The notes: generated by a model not told the origin, from the sequence alone. Positions 19,791 to 29,135 are shown, numbered from the stretch's first letter. The stretch: 64,000 nt of DNA from Gammaproteobacteria bacterium (GCA_034522055.1 JAXHLS010000002.1:2809549-2873548); one strand, 5' to 3'. Numbers and translations are program-made.

Positions 19791-21191
19791 TCAGGACGCG
19801 AGGCGGAACATGCTGATTCTTTCAGTGTCCTGCCGTTCGGTGATGAATTTTGCCAGGGAATGGGTTTTGGCGGAACTCAAGAGAAATTCCGGCAGCGTGT
19901 TGCGTAGCGCATGAGTGACGACGAGCTCCGACGGGGGAATACCGGGTCGGATCGTCCGCAGCCACGAGCCGAAGGATTGCCAGATGAGCTGCGGGAAAAC
20001 CACCGACAGATACTGAAGCAAGCCTTGAGCGACGACGCCGGCCTGCATGAAGACGTGGTAGGCGTGGATCTTGCGTTTGACGTTCTCGCGATACCTGAGC
20101 GTTTCCCGGTGCAGGTATTGATTGCCGTTGCGGCGTTTGAGCGGCTTCATGTCCTGCATCCAGAAGTGATAGGCGAAGGTGCCGATCTGTCGGACGGCCT
20201 GCTTGAAGCTGTGCTCGATCTTGAAGCGCAGGCCGTAGAGGCGAATGATCTCGACGGCGTCCAGGGCGACGTCGGTGCACATCAGCAGGCAAGAGCCTCT
20301 GGTCGGGTGGATGACGGCGACGAAGCGCACGAGCTGTCCGGCGGGCCGCCAGAGCAGGTCTCGGACCTGGTACCGAATCGTGACGTTGTCCTCGCCGTAG
20401 ACGGGGCTTGGCCCGGATTGGAAGTCGTTCGTGTCGTTCAGCAGTGACCTGAGCTTGAGCTTCTTCCCGTAGCGTCTCGGCCGGCCTCTTTTCCTCGGGC
20501 CGCGCTGGCGATAGGGGGTGTAAGCGACGGCATTGGATCGGACGCGGGTGACGAGATGGTTGCCCTCGGCGATGAGGCCGCGAACCATCTTGCCGGCGGC
20601 GTAGTAGGCATCGGCAACGTAGTAGAAGGGTTCCGTGATCGCCACGGTCTGAATCAGGGCGAGCATCTTGTCGAGCAGGGTGCGCCGGTCGCGATTGGAG
20701 AAGACGAGGCCCTCGTGGATGCGCACGGCGAGGGGGACAGCGAAGACGCTTTGGTCGGCCTCAACCAGCAGGCTCACCGCCTGAAGGGAGTGTCCCATGA
20801 TGTATTCGGGCTTGGTGTTGGCGTCGGACTGCTGATGCAATAGCTTCACGGCGGGCATCTTCTTGCCGCGCTTGGGGACTTTGATTCCGTCCCCGACCAT
20901 GACGCGGCGGCCGTTGACGAGCAGCGGCGCGGGAAAGAGCCGCAGCACGGCTTGGGTCCACAGCGCCGCGAGCCGCTCGAGCTTGATGGCGCGGCTGTGG
21001 AACGAATCCAGCAGGTTGTCGTAGAAGCGGGGCTTGAGGGCGAGCGCCCGCACGAGGCTGGTCACGCCTAAAAGATCGCCTCGCACGGTGAGACCGGCCA
21101 CGGCGGTGGCGAACCACAGGAAGGTGCGCAGGCGCGAGAACGCCGGACGCAGCAGCCAGATTGCTTTCCACCAGGACTCCCATAGCGACAT
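19791..21191 (-). CDS. DDE transposase of the methyltransferase IS (copy 2)
   Basis: A full-length 466-aa copy of the transposase, with the same D101, D194 and E326 positions as copy 1. It differs by a few substitutions (for example YRQRGP for YHQRGP, SGPSP for SAPSP, RRNGNQ for RRKGNQ, IWQSF for IWKSF). It is open over its whole length, so copy 2 could be a source of transposase for the frameshifted copy 3. Confidence 0.92.
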   Translation of the reverse strand: MSLWESWWKAIWLLRPAFSRLRTFLWFATAVAGLTVRGDLLGVTSLVRALALKPRFYDNLLDSFHSRAIKLERLAALWTQAVLRLFPAPLLVNGRRVMVGDGIKVPKRGKKMPAVKLLHQQSDANTKPEYIMGHSLQAVSLLVEADQSVFAVPLAVRIHEGLVFSNRDRRTLLDKMLALIQTVAITEPFYYVADAYYAAGKMVRGLIAEGNHLVTRVRSNAVAYTPYRQRGPRKRGRPRRYGKKLKLRSLLNDTNDFQSGPSPVYGEDNVTIRYQVRDLLWRPAGQLVRFVAVIHPTRGSCLLMCTDVALDAVEIIRLYGLRFKIEHSFKQAVRQIGTFAYHFWMQDMKPLKRRNGNQYLHRETLRYRENVKRKIHAYHVFMQAGVVAQGLLQYLSVVFPQLIWQSFGSWLRTIRPGIPPSELVVTHALRNTLPEFLLSSAKTHSLAKFITERQDTERISMFRLAS

Positions 21192-21247
21192 CGTCCACCT
21201 CCCATGAAGAGAATGAAACGGTGATTTGGCCCGCCGCGCGGGGCCGG

Positions 21248-21937
21248 TTATGGAGAAGGCATGCCGGGCTCGGGCTCCTGGACTTCCACGGCCATCACGG
21301 CCGCGAGCACCGCCAGGCGCTCGGCGGGCGGCATGGCCTCGTAGCGGCGGGCCCAGCTCACCGCCTTACGCTTGATGCGTTGGCGGTCCGTGAAGTTCTT
21401 GCCCGCATAGCGCGCCCAGTGCAGGCGATCGACGCTGAAGTTGAACCACAGCTTCTCGGTGACGACGCCCGCCTGGTTCATCACCTGAAGCTCGAGGCTG
21501 CGCCACCCGGCCAGCCGCTCGTCGTAGAGCGCCGAGGGGTAGCCGGAGAGGATCACGTGACAGGGCAGGCGCTTGAGCAGCTCGAGCAACGCCACGTGGT
21601 CGTGCTCTTCGTAGTCGAAACGGTATCGGCGCTCGCCGCGGCGGGTCGGCTGCAGATAGGGCGGGTCGCTGTAGATGAGCTCTCGCCCCCGATACGCATA
21701 CTCGGCCAGGAATCGGTGCGCGCAGCCATGCACCAGCTCGACCGGATAGGGGCACTCGAACTTCGCGAGCGCTCGCCGATTGCGGTCGATGCCGATGTTG
21801 ACGAGCGCCGGCAGCTTGCGCTGCATGATCGCCCCGCCGCCGAGGTGGCTCTCGATGTAGGTGTCGTGGGGCGGCATCAGGGCGATGATCGCCTGGCACA
21901 AGCCCGACGTCGCCTTCGATCCGAAGTAGCTACCCAT
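21248..21937 (-). CDS. D12-class DNA adenine methyltransferase carried by the IS (copy 2)
   Basis: 229 aa, the same protein as in copy 1 with scattered changes (LIYSDPPYLQP instead of LIYCDPPYLQP, RKLPAL for RKPPAL, SVDRLHW for SVERLHW, EPGMPSP for EPGTPSP). The catalytic DPPY and the N-terminal FGSK are kept. Copy 2 is thus the most diverged of the three, but its methyltransferase is still open and has all motifs. Confidence 0.88.
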   Translation of the reverse strand: MGSYFGSKATSGLCQAIIALMPPHDTYIESHLGGGAIMQRKLPALVNIGIDRNRRALAKFECPYPVELVHGCAHRFLAEYAYRGRELIYSDPPYLQPTRRGERRYRFDYEEHDHVALLELLKRLPCHVILSGYPSALYDERLAGWRSLELQVMNQAGVVTEKLWFNFSVDRLHWARYAGKNFTDRQRIKRKAVSWARRYEAMPPAERLAVLAAVMAVEVQEPEPGMPSP

Positions 21938-22068
21938 CGCTGCCGATCCGTGTCCGTGACGACCAGCAGACTAGCCTCATTCAGCTAGGGTGTCAAACGA
22001 CGTCGATGACTCGGGGCAGCGCCTTGCGTACCTGATGATCGAACGTCCGCCAGTGTTATGCTATCGAC

Positions 22069-22422
22069 ATGAGTGAGAAGCATCCCTTCGTCGGCGGGCT
22101 ACTCGACTACATGGGCTCGCCCCAGGGCCAGCGCTCCATCGAAGTCTCAGACGCTCTCTGGGCGCTCATGGACGGCGTGCAGCTCGATCCCGGACGACGC
22201 GAGATCATCTGGCCCGAGGCCCAACGCCTCAGCTTCGATCAGTCCATCGAATGCATACAGAAGGCGTATCCGGACTTCCCTCGTGAGCGTATTACGAGCT
22301 TCCTGATCTCCTGGCTCGAGCACTACGCCCCGGAAGATTACTCCCAGGAACAACTAGACGAGCTCGATGCGCTCACCGAAGACTGGCTCGACGAGCTCGA
22401 GGGTCAGCACGGGGAGCAATAA
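22069..22422 (+). CDS. Acidic 117-aa protein of the methyltransferase IS (copy 2)
   Basis: The same protein as in copies 1 and 3 with a few substitutions (MSEKHPFVGGLLDYMGSPQG; DGVQLD for DDVQLD; YSQEQ for YSREQ; EGQHGEQ). Substitutions rather than stops suggest that the frame is real. It is divergent from the methyltransferase. Function unknown. Confidence 0.72.
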   Translation: MSEKHPFVGGLLDYMGSPQGQRSIEVSDALWALMDGVQLDPGRREIIWPEAQRLSFDQSIECIQKAYPDFPRERITSFLISWLEHYAPEDYSQEQLDELDALTEDWLDELEGQHGEQ

Positions 22423-22447
22423 CCGCCGAGAACTCGGGACTCTTGAG

Positions 22448-22468
22448 TTGGCGGCACGTACCCTCCAA
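22448..22468. repeat. 21-bp repeat at the outer side of IS copy 2 (inverted to 39186-39206)
   Basis: TTGGCGGC...CCTCCAA here is the reverse complement of TTGGAGGG...CCGCCAA at 39186-39206, directly outside copy 3. Read in element orientation both flank one original insertion as direct repeats. It is longer than the 6-bp TAGATC duplication of the druE insertion. Bases 22469-22801 hold no recognised gene; a GC hairpin (CGGCCCC/GGGGCCG, about 22738-22756) near 22750 may be the end of the IS91-type element. Confidence 0.7.
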
Positions 22469-22801
22469 GGCTTCCACATTCAGTCCCGTAACTTACGGGC
22501 GTTTCTCCGCCATCTTTGGCATGGCGGAGAGATGTCTGCTGGGACAAGCCGCCCACCAGACCGGCACGGAATGATCTATTGGGAAATGTATTGCGCGGGG
22601 GTGGCGCGGATGGGAGCGGTGGTCGTGCCCGGTGAGGTGTCTTCATCCATCCATGTCTTCGGTCCCTGCGACGTGCGATTGGTGGTCATTCTCTCGCCAT
22701 TTCTCGGCAAAATCCAATGTCCGGACGAGCGCAACCGCGGCCCCGCTGCGGGGCCGTCCCACCTCGGTTAAGACCGCAGGCCTTTATCCTGTTCTACGGC
22801 C

Positions 22802-23935
22802 TCAGTGTTGCGTGTCGGGCGGTCTCCAGAGGGACCGACCGGGCGCAATCTGCGCGATCACGTGCAGTCGCCCGGTCCGGCACTGCGGGCAGGCATAGTC
22901 GACACCGTCGTGGTGTGCGGTGCCATCGTCCTTCTCCGGTGGGACGGGGGCGGCCAGGGCCTCACGGATCCGGGCGAGCTTCTCCCTGCGGCCGCGGTTG
23001 GCCAGAAAACCGAAGTGGCGAATGCGCATCAGCCCTTTCGGCAGGACATGCATCAGGAAGCGGCGCACGAACTCTTCGCCCTCCAGAGACAATGTCTTAT
23101 GCCGGTCACGGTCGCGGTAATCCTTGTAGGGGATGGTCACCCGTTCGTCGTCGACCGCGAGGATCCGCGCTGGGGTGATCGCGATGCGGTGGGTGTAACG
23201 GGCCAAGTAGTCGACGACGGTGGCGGTATGGTCGAGACAGTGCTTGGTGTAGACCACCCAGTCAACGGCCATCAAGGCGTCGAGTACGGCATCGACCTCG
23301 CCGTCGCGCGTGACACGGTGCAGTTCGCCCTGGGTCGCGGCCTGGCGCAACTGTGTCACCATCCGCCCTCGGAAGTGCCGCGAGAGCGCCTTGACGGGAA
23401 ACAGGTAGGTGCTCTTCGCCGCCCGCCACTGGCCGTCGCTACCCAGGGCTCCGCCGGGCACCAGGCAATGCAGGTGCACATGGCGGCTCAGGTTCTGGCC
23501 CCAGGTGTGCAGTACTGCGCTCATGCCCATCTCACCGCCCAGACGCTTGGGATCCTGGCCGAACGCCTTGAGGGTGGACCAGGCCGCCTGAAAGAGCAGG
23601 CGGTAGATCACCTCCGGGTGCAGTGCCACCCAGCCGTTGAGGGTATGTGGCAGGGTGAAGACCAGATGGTAATAGGTCACCGGCAGGATGTGCCCCTGCT
23701 GACGCGCGGCCCATTGGCGGGTCGCCCGTCCCTGGCACTGCGGGCAGTGCCGGTCGCGGCAACCGTGATACCAAACCTCTTCGTCACCGCACGCGCCGCA
23801 GCGCAGCCGCACCCCGCCCATCGCCTCGGTTCGGCAGGCCTGCAGATGGCCACAGACCTTGCGCCGCTGGTAATCCAGCGTGTCAGCGCGCAGGAAGCGG
23901 TTCAGAATCCCTTGCACAGTGGCCGCCTCAGTCAT
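22802..23935 (-). CDS. IS91-family (HUH) transposase
   Basis: A 377-aa rolling-circle-type transposase. The N-terminal zinc-binding region has CGHLQAC, CGACGDEEVWYHGCRDRHCP and CQG. The metal-binding HUH segment is RHVHLHCLVPGG (about residue 148) and the catalytic tyrosine region is VDYLARYTHRIAIT. Full length and open. The start ATG overlaps the end of the integrase reading frame by 8 bp, a sign of coupled translation. Confidence 0.92.
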   Translation of the reverse strand: MTEAATVQGILNRFLRADTLDYQRRKVCGHLQACRTEAMGGVRLRCGACGDEEVWYHGCRDRHCPQCQGRATRQWAARQQGHILPVTYYHLVFTLPHTLNGWVALHPEVIYRLLFQAAWSTLKAFGQDPKRLGGEMGMSAVLHTWGQNLSRHVHLHCLVPGGALGSDGQWRAAKSTYLFPVKALSRHFRGRMVTQLRQAATQGELHRVTRDGEVDAVLDALMAVDWVVYTKHCLDHTATVVDYLARYTHRIAITPARILAVDDERVTIPYKDYRDRDRHKTLSLEGEEFVRRFLMHVLPKGLMRIRHFGFLANRGRREKLARIREALAAPVPPEKDDGTAHHDGVDYACPQCRTGRLHVIAQIAPGRSLWRPPDTQH

Positions 23936-24702
23936 GACCCACCCCCAGTCCCGCGATCAGATCGGACACCCCCTGCGCAGCGCCGCGCTGCTCGGGTACC
24001 CAATGCACGTAGCGCATCGTCGATTGCAGGTTGCCGTGGCCGAGCAGGCGTTGCAGCCGATGCACCGGCAGGCCGCTCTCCAGTTGATGGGTCGCATAGG
24101 CGTGACGCAGGCTGTGGATGCCGCCGATCTTCTCCACTCTGGCCCGGTTCTTGGCGCGACGGAACACCCGCTGGGCGCTGGCGATACTGAGAGGGGTCGT
24201 CGTATCGCTTCCGCTGGGAAAGAGCCACGTGGGGGGGCGGTAAACCGCCCAGTAACGGCGCAGCGCGTGAAGCAGGCCGGGCGAAAGGGTGACCAGCCGG
24301 TCCTTCGCCCCCTTGCCCTGCTCGATGCGCAGCAGCCCGCGTTCGCCATCGATATCACGCACCCGCACTCGCACCACCTCGCTCACCCGCAGGCCGCAGC
24401 CGTAGCAGGTCTGAAGCAGCATCCGGTGCTTGGGGTTGGTACAGGCGTTCAGGATCCGCCCTACCTCATCGCGGTTCAGCAACTCGGGGATCCGTTGGGC
24501 CCGCTTCGGCACCACGAAGGACACATCGAACGACGGCCAGATACCTGAACCAGGCCTCCAGCTCTTCGGCGCTCAACTGACTCGGCGAACGCCCGTAGTA
24601 CCGCGCCAGGGCGGTAACCGCTGCCAGGTAACTCTGATGGGTACGCACTGAAAAGCCACGTTGACGCATGGCATCAATCATCTGCTGCCGCAAGCGTGTC
24701 AT
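23928..24702 (-). pseudogene. IS91-associated tyrosine recombinase with an internal deletion
   Basis: The N-terminal SAM-like domain (MTRLRQQMIDAMRQRGFSVR) runs to AWFRYLAV and then shifts frame. The catalytic domain follows in another frame with R (CGLRVSEVVRVRVRD), HSLRHAYATHQ, LLGHGNLQSTMRYVHW. The native proteins have about 25-30 more residues between YLAV and WPSFDVSFVV; here TGGCCGTC is shared by both sides, as expected for a deletion between two short direct repeats. The catalytic half alone (23928-24524) is open but lacks the arm-binding domain. Confidence 0.8.
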
Positions 24703-24820
24703 CGTCGTCTCTCCTCTCCGTCAGACCCACATCGGGTCAACTGAGAGTGTTGACGACGGAAGAACCGCCGGCGTCTATCGAAGGGGAGCTACCGCAGAGC
24801 GGTTTAGTTCAACGTAGTTT

Positions 24821-25510
24821 CTACGCACTCCTTCCGGGACGAAGCACATCTCCGACTCGCTTCATCTGCGCAGGCTCGTTCCCCAGATTGCGCGGTACGG
24901 GGTAGGCCTGCAGCCACTCGTTCGGACACGGCCCAACGAGTTCTCTGGCATCCTCAACCTCGCCGAACATCCAAGTGTCCCCCAACTGCGGGTCGAGGAT
25001 AACCGGCATGCGATACGGGTTCTTACCTGTGTTGTGGAGCGGCCTCATGAACTCGTTGGCGTCGGTCGTGATGATGCCCACGGTGGCGCCTTCGTCGGTC
25101 CCGTCCTTCGATGCCCATGGGTTCCACAGACCTGCGAAGAGGAACATGCCGCCGTCCGCCGCGCGAATGCAGTGCCGCTGCTTCTCGCCGTTGACCTCGG
25201 GCCACTCGTAGAATCCGGCTGCCGGCAACACGCAGCGCCTCGACTTAAAGGGCGCAGCGTACATCCGGCTCTCCTCGAGCCGTTCGCCCCTCAGATTCCA
25301 CGTCGGCATGCGCCACGTCTTCTTGTCAGACTTCGGCGGCAGGAGCGTCCAGTACATCTGCTCAAGGGCCCGCTCACCGTCCGCAGCGGCCCGCACCACT
25401 GGAACCAAGTTGGTGATCCGGATATCGAAGCTCTGTCGCCACCACGGCAGCACGTGCGAGAGGTAGCTCTCAATCGCTCTTTGGTTCGGCGTGATGTAGC
25501 GGGTGCACAT
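24821..25510 (-). CDS. SRAP (YedK/HMCES-like) abasic-site protein
   Basis: A 229-aa SRAP-domain protein. These proteins form a thiazolidine crosslink with abasic sites in single-stranded DNA through Cys2, protecting forks. The sequence starts MCTRYITPNQ with Cys2 exposed after Met removal and has NLRGERLEES, CVLPAAGFYEWP (catalytic Glu) and PLHNTGKNPYRMPVIL (with a small insert compared with the usual HxRMP). No LexA-box is obvious upstream. The protein is often found in accessory regions and phages; here it lies between the IS91 element and the haem-binding-type gene, so it may be cargo of the island rather than the chromosomal copy. Confidence 0.9.
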   Translation of the reverse strand: MCTRYITPNQRAIESYLSHVLPWWRQSFDIRITNLVPVVRAAADGERALEQMYWTLLPPKSDKKTWRMPTWNLRGERLEESRMYAAPFKSRRCVLPAAGFYEWPEVNGEKQRHCIRAADGGMFLFAGLWNPWASKDGTDEGATVGIITTDANEFMRPLHNTGKNPYRMPVILDPQLGDTWMFGEVEDARELVGPCPNEWLQAYPVPRNLGNEPAQMKRVGDVLRPGRSA

Positions 25511-26204
25511 GGAGTCAGACTACCATCGGACATGAGGCATTCGCACGCTCATCGTCGAAGCCCTTACCTGCCGCAAAATCTAGAAATTTGGTTTGTATAA
25601 AGTGCTGCAGCGCTCAAACCGCGGGCTCGTCCAACACCAGGATAAGATCGCGGCTACGCGCGATCTATCCTTATTCGTTAGCCATCTACACCCCATCACG
25701 GAGCTGCTGGCCGCGCAGTTGGGATTCGGCGTCATACTCGCCAATAACCGCGTCAACGTACGCAGCCACCAGTGCAGGGCCTGACAGGGTCCCTGTCCCG
25801 AACGCGACGCGGCCTGTCGCGCGATGATCTCGGGTACGGCCTGGCCCAATCTTGCCGGCAGCAGGAAGTCCATTCATCGAGCGCCCGTGCCCACCTCAAT
25901 GCGCCGGTGCGGCCGGCCTTCTGCCGCGCCCATCGCAAGAGCGCCCACCCGTCGGCAGCCGACGAGACCTTCCGACCGGCCATGGGGCTTCCGGTGATAG
26001 CGCCCGCGACCGCCAGGCGTCCCATCGCCTGTTTGACTTGCTTACGGAAAGGCCGTGGTCTATAGATCCCATGGATCGCGACGCGGTCCATGGGATCTTC
26101 GTCTTCGGCCAATATCTGCGCCAAAAAGAAAACCGTTTGGCACAGATCGTTGCGATGCGCTCCATATCAGGAACCGTACAGTCCTCGACCATCTGGAGAT
26201 TACG
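25511..26204. other. Gene-poor stretch with a perfect 12-bp hairpin
   Basis: No convincing gene was seen. Minus-strand open frames at 25753-26124 and 25686-25877 have plausible-looking stretches (for example KQAMGRLAVAGAITGSPMAG) but no recognisable family. A perfect inverted repeat AGATCCCATGGA (26064-26075) / TCCATGGGATCT (26087-26098) with an 11-nt loop lies about 105 bp before the next gene. It could be an operator or a weak terminator. Confidence 0.5.
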
Positions 26205-26705
26205 ATGAAAACCACTTTCAAGGCCCTTTTCGTCGGTTCAGCGTTGGCGCTGACCGTGAATCCCGTACAGGCTACCGATGGCACCTTCAACACCCCGACG
26301 CTCCTCCCCGAGGTCGCTGTCAAGGCCGTGCAGGCAGCCGTGGATGCCTGTCGCGATCGCGAGGCGCAGGTCACGGCAGTCGTCGTCGATCGCAACGGCA
26401 CCACTCAGGCGCTGAAGCGCGATCGCTTTGCCGGGCCGCACTCGATCGATACCGCCACCAGCAAGGCGTGGACTGCCGTCAGTTTCCGCACCGATACCTT
26501 GGAGTTGCGCGATATGACGCAACCCGGCGAACCTGGCTACGGTATCCAGCACCTGCCCGGAGTCAGCATCCTCGGCGGTGGCAAGAAGATCATGGCCGCA
26601 GGCCGCATCGTGGGCGGCATCGGGATCTCCGGCGCCCCCAGCGGCACGATCGACGACGAGTGCGCCGCAGCCGGCATCGAGGCGATCCGCGACGACCTGC
26701 TGTAA
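26205..26705 (+). CDS. GlcG/HbpS-type haem-degrading-family protein, exported
   Basis: A 166-aa protein starting at ATG 26205 (ribosome site GGAG, 7 bp upstream). It has a Sec-type signal peptide (MKTTFKALFVGSALALTVNP, cleavage likely after VQA). The mature part matches the GlcG/HbpS fold: AVQAAVDACRDREAQVTAVVVDRNG, then DTATSKAWTAVSFR and the glycine-rich IVGGIGISGAPSGTIDDECA. Family members bind haem or small ligands; the periplasmic ligand here is unknown. It stands alone, followed by a GC-rich hairpin. Confidence 0.88.
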   Translation: MKTTFKALFVGSALALTVNPVQATDGTFNTPTLLPEVAVKAVQAAVDACRDREAQVTAVVVDRNGTTQALKRDRFAGPHSIDTATSKAWTAVSFRTDTLELRDMTQPGEPGYGIQHLPGVSILGGGKKIMAAGRIVGGIGISGAPSGTIDDECAAAGIEAIRDDLL

Positions 26706-26713
26706 CGCCGACG

Positions 26714-26741
26714 CCGGGCCCTTCCGTTGGGTTGGGCCCGG
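26714..26741 (+). terminator. GC-rich hairpin after the GlcG-like gene
   Basis: CCGGGCCC (26714-26721) and GGGCCCGG (26734-26741) form an 8-bp perfect stem with a 12-nt loop, 9 bp after the stop codon. There is no T-tract, so it may act as a weak terminator or stabilise the mRNA end. Confidence 0.5.
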
Positions 26742-26862
26742 CTCTCCGACGGCGTCGAACCCGCCGCCGCGGTCTTGGAGACTCGACCAATCAAAACGGA
26801 GCAGGTTTCCGAACCCGCCATAAAGTGGGGAAACACTGGAATTATAGGGGTGAAATGCCGCA

Positions 26863-27246
26863 AGACCACGGTTTTTCACCCACAGGATTCCGCGAAGAGC
26901 CTCCTGGACGAATCTCGGCCACCAACGGTAGGCGAACTCTTCCTCTCCAGGAAGTCGCGCCGGGGCCAACTGGCCCGCCACGTCAGCGCGAAGATCCGGC
27001 TCGGGTACTATTTCGACAGGGAGTTGCCCCAATCCCAGCCGGCACACCCCGCAAGTGGGTAAATAGAGGACAGACCACGGTTTCTCCTGTCTCGGCTGTC
27101 CACCGTTGCTCGAAGGTACTTCCCCTTTTGGTCCTGACTCCCAGCCGGATGCTTTCAGCCGTGCGCACCTGAACGCCCGCGTCTGGGCCTTCGCCGCACC
27201 CGGGCACCGGTCCGGTTATGCATTAATCGTACAAAAACCGTGGTCT
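26863..27246. repeat. Three copies of the AGACCACGGTTT motif
   Basis: AGACCACGGTTT occurs at 26863-26874 and 27072-27083 and, inverted, at 27235-27246 (AAACCGTGGTCT). The second and third form an inverted pair about 150 bp apart (CAGACCACGGTTT / AAACCGTGGTCTG). Such dispersed motifs resemble REP-type units or remnants tied to a Y1 transposase. The rest of 26742-27356 shows no gene that I can support. Confidence 0.6.
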
Positions 27247-27356
27247 GTTCCCGGTTGCGCCTGGGGAGTCAAAAAGGTATCCCGGCATTCTCTTCCAATC
27301 CTGCGGACCGTTTGCCGCCCGCGGTGTTAGTGACTTTGCCATTTCCTCAAACCTCC

Positions 27357-28535
27357 TCATGGTCGTGTTTGTTCCCGAGAATCGGGTTCCGTCGGGTCGA
27401 CTGGGTCGTTCAACTTCTCCGCAATCCACTCCATCGTCTCCTTAAGGATAGCCATTACACCAGGCTCCGCGAGCCCCTCGAGTCTCAGAATGGGGTAGCG
27501 GTCGAGGTTGCTGGTATCCAGCCCGGGATAAATTTCGAGAAACCGCTCGGCCACTGCCCGCCTTTCCTCCACTGACTGGAAGGGTGGAAACGTCTTGAGT
27601 AATCCAAACTGGATATTCCCAGCCAAGCCGTCATCGGCGACCGCAACATAGAGCGCGGCGCAGCGCGCCTCCCCGGCGTGGACGTCGAAGCTGATGGTCG
27701 GCGTGGTAGCACCCCGACCAAAGCGGAGGGTGATACGTGGATGCACCTCGGCCCAGTCCAGCACCTCGGTGGCGATACTCACCTGGTCGGGGCGGCGCTT
27801 GGTCAGAACCTCCAGCAGGCTCTCCCGGTCCCATGCCCTCCCCCGCGGCCGCGGCTTCTTCTTGGCCTCCGCCTGGGCCGTCCTGCCCACCACTCGCGGC
27901 ACCAGCGTGCGGATCTCATTTCCGGAGAAGTGCTGCAGCTCCACCGCGAGCACCTCCGCGGGTGACATCTGGTTGTTCAGAAACTCCACGATGACCTGGA
28001 GGTTGTCCGGCACCCGGTCAGCAACGATGAGCAGGCGAACCTTGCCCGCACGGAGATTGGTCCAGACACGGTCCCAGAAGGCCTCAGCCGACTCTTTCTC
28101 GCCGAGGAACTCAGCAAGGACCCTGTCCGGGTCGTCCCCTCCAGCACTTGCCGTCTCTGCGAACGCATCGGAGAGCGTAGCTTCCGGCCAGTAGGCAGTG
28201 GCGTTGGCGGCATACTCGAGGATCTGGCCTACGACCTCGCGTCGTACGCGGGTGTCCGTGCCGCGCTTGACCTCGACGAAGGTGGGTATCCCTTCCTGGT
28301 CCACGAAGAGATGGTCGACGGACCACCGGTCGCCGCCCTCTCCGCTGTCGGCGATACCCGCCTCACGGGCGACGAGCAGCCACTTGCAGGGCTTGTCCGG
28401 CGAGATCTGGTCGCCGGGGAGGAGGTCGGGGTACCGCTCGAGGAGGGCCTGGAAGTCATCCTCAGAAGCGAACGGGGCCTGGGTCAGGCGCTGCAGGCCG
28501 GTCGGGGAGACCACGTAGATGCTATTGGAGTTCAT
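27357..28535 (-). CDS. PD-(D/E)XK-type nuclease-like protein
   Basis: A 392-aa protein with a PD-(D/E)XK core near the N-terminus. D74 (WSVDHLFVD) is followed by E88 and K90 (PTFVEVKRGTD), then QILEYAANA. This matches the endonuclease-like domains found in defence and restriction-associated proteins. The middle contains a Lys/Arg-rich linker (AKKKPRPRGRAWDR) and the C-terminal third is a separate alpha/beta domain that I do not recognise. It is the last gene of a minus-strand series starting near 31,469. Before the IS inversion that series followed the druE-helicase operon in the same direction. Confidence 0.75.
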   Translation of the reverse strand: MNSNSIYVVSPTGLQRLTQAPFASEDDFQALLERYPDLLPGDQISPDKPCKWLLVAREAGIADSGEGGDRWSVDHLFVDQEGIPTFVEVKRGTDTRVRREVVGQILEYAANATAYWPEATLSDAFAETASAGGDDPDRVLAEFLGEKESAEAFWDRVWTNLRAGKVRLLIVADRVPDNLQVIVEFLNNQMSPAEVLAVELQHFSGNEIRTLVPRVVGRTAQAEAKKKPRPRGRAWDRESLLEVLTKRRPDQVSIATEVLDWAEVHPRITLRFGRGATTPTISFDVHAGEARCAALYVAVADDGLAGNIQFGLLKTFPPFQSVEERRAVAERFLEIYPGLDTSNLDRYPILRLEGLAEPGVMAILKETMEWIAEKLNDPVDPTEPDSREQTRP

Positions 28536-28544
28536 GGGTAAGAT

Positions 28545-29135
28545 TCAGTTCGTCGGAATGAACCGCCCGGTCCGGGTGTTGACGACACCACCAGCCACCC
28601 CCTGATAGAAGGTGCCGGTCGCCGGGTCGGTGTAACCGGAACCGGTACGGGGCATGATCTTACCAGTATGAGGGTCGTGCAGATTCTGTGGTGCTGCCGG
28701 CTGGCTCATGGATGGCTTGGCGCTCTTCGTTGGGCCAACCACGAGAGGGGTGCCGCACAGCGCGTGCATCGCCTCCCGCTTCGCCCTGATACGTCCTGGA
28801 TCGCGCTTGAGTGAGCGCTGCTGGAGATCATAGCTCCTCACCGCCTGCTCGCAGGCCAGGGACTTCGCAGGTGGTGAGGTGGGCGAGGTGGACTTTGCTC
28901 TCGTGCCGACCTTGTAGCGTTCCACAGCTTCCCGTCGCTCAATGGCCGCGGACTCCCGGCGTAGCCCGGAGTTATCAATCACGTTGGGGCGCACATCGAC
29001 GGACTCGGAGGCTGCCGCTGTCGGGCAGGGTCTGTCTGAGAAGGTCAGGGCGCCATCAGGGCCCTGACACTTGAAGACCGCTCCGCTAACCGGCGTGGCA
29101 AGCATGACAAGCGCGACTGCGCCATAACGAATCAC
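28545..29135 (-). CDS. DUF4124-domain secreted protein
   Basis: The GTG at 29135 is chosen because AGGGAG lies 6 bp upstream; an ATG seven codons earlier has no such site. The resulting 196-aa protein begins MIRYGAVALVMLATPVSGAV, a signal peptide. It is followed by the DUF4124 motif VFKCQGPDGALTFSDRPCP (residues about 20-38). The rest is low in complexity, with a C-terminal GKIMPRTGSGYTDPATGTFY repeat-like part. It is an envelope or periplasmic protein of unknown role and lies 10 bp upstream of the nuclease-like gene. Confidence 0.75.
   Translation of the reverse strand: MIRYGAVALVMLATPVSGAVFKCQGPDGALTFSDRPCPTAAASESVDVRPNVIDNSGLRRESAAIERREAVERYKVGTRAKSTSPTSPPAKSLACEQAVRSYDLQQRSLKRDPGRIRAKREAMHALCGTPLVVGPTKSAKPSMSQPAAPQNLHDPHTGKIMPRTGSGYTDPATGTFYQGVAGGVVNTRTGRFIPTN

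Larger units (their letters stand above)
19770..22447 (-). mobile_element. Methyltransferase-carrying IS, copy 2
   Basis: The same element as at 13029-15707 in the opposite orientation, a base or two shorter (2,678 bp). The transposase-side end is CTCATGAGTCCCGACTTCTC, one base different from copies 1 and 3. Its left flank is the druE main fragment (CGTTGT on the minus strand). Its right flank is a 21-bp block that also follows copy 3. The sides therefore come from two different original insertions. All three genes are intact. Confidence 0.9.
22740..24760 (-). mobile_element. IS91-family element with integrase (approximate ends)
   Basis: It contains an IS91-type HUH transposase and, upstream on the same strand, a tyrosine-recombinase gene, a known two-gene IS91 layout. 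IS91 elements lack inverted ends and make no target duplication, so borders are estimated from the gene ends and a GC-rich hairpin at about 22738-22756. The integrase is damaged by an internal deletion. Confidence 0.7.

Noticed and set aside
22404-22646. 80-aa minus-strand frame beside IS copy 2
   Set aside because: It starts in non-coding DNA and ends inside the IS; after the inversion is undone it continues into the region before the lipoprotein without a recognisable protein.
25753-26124. Possible minus-strand gene (123 aa)
   Set aside because: No ribosome site, no recognised family, and the C-terminal half is Arg/Pro-rich; kept only as a note in the gene-poor stretch.
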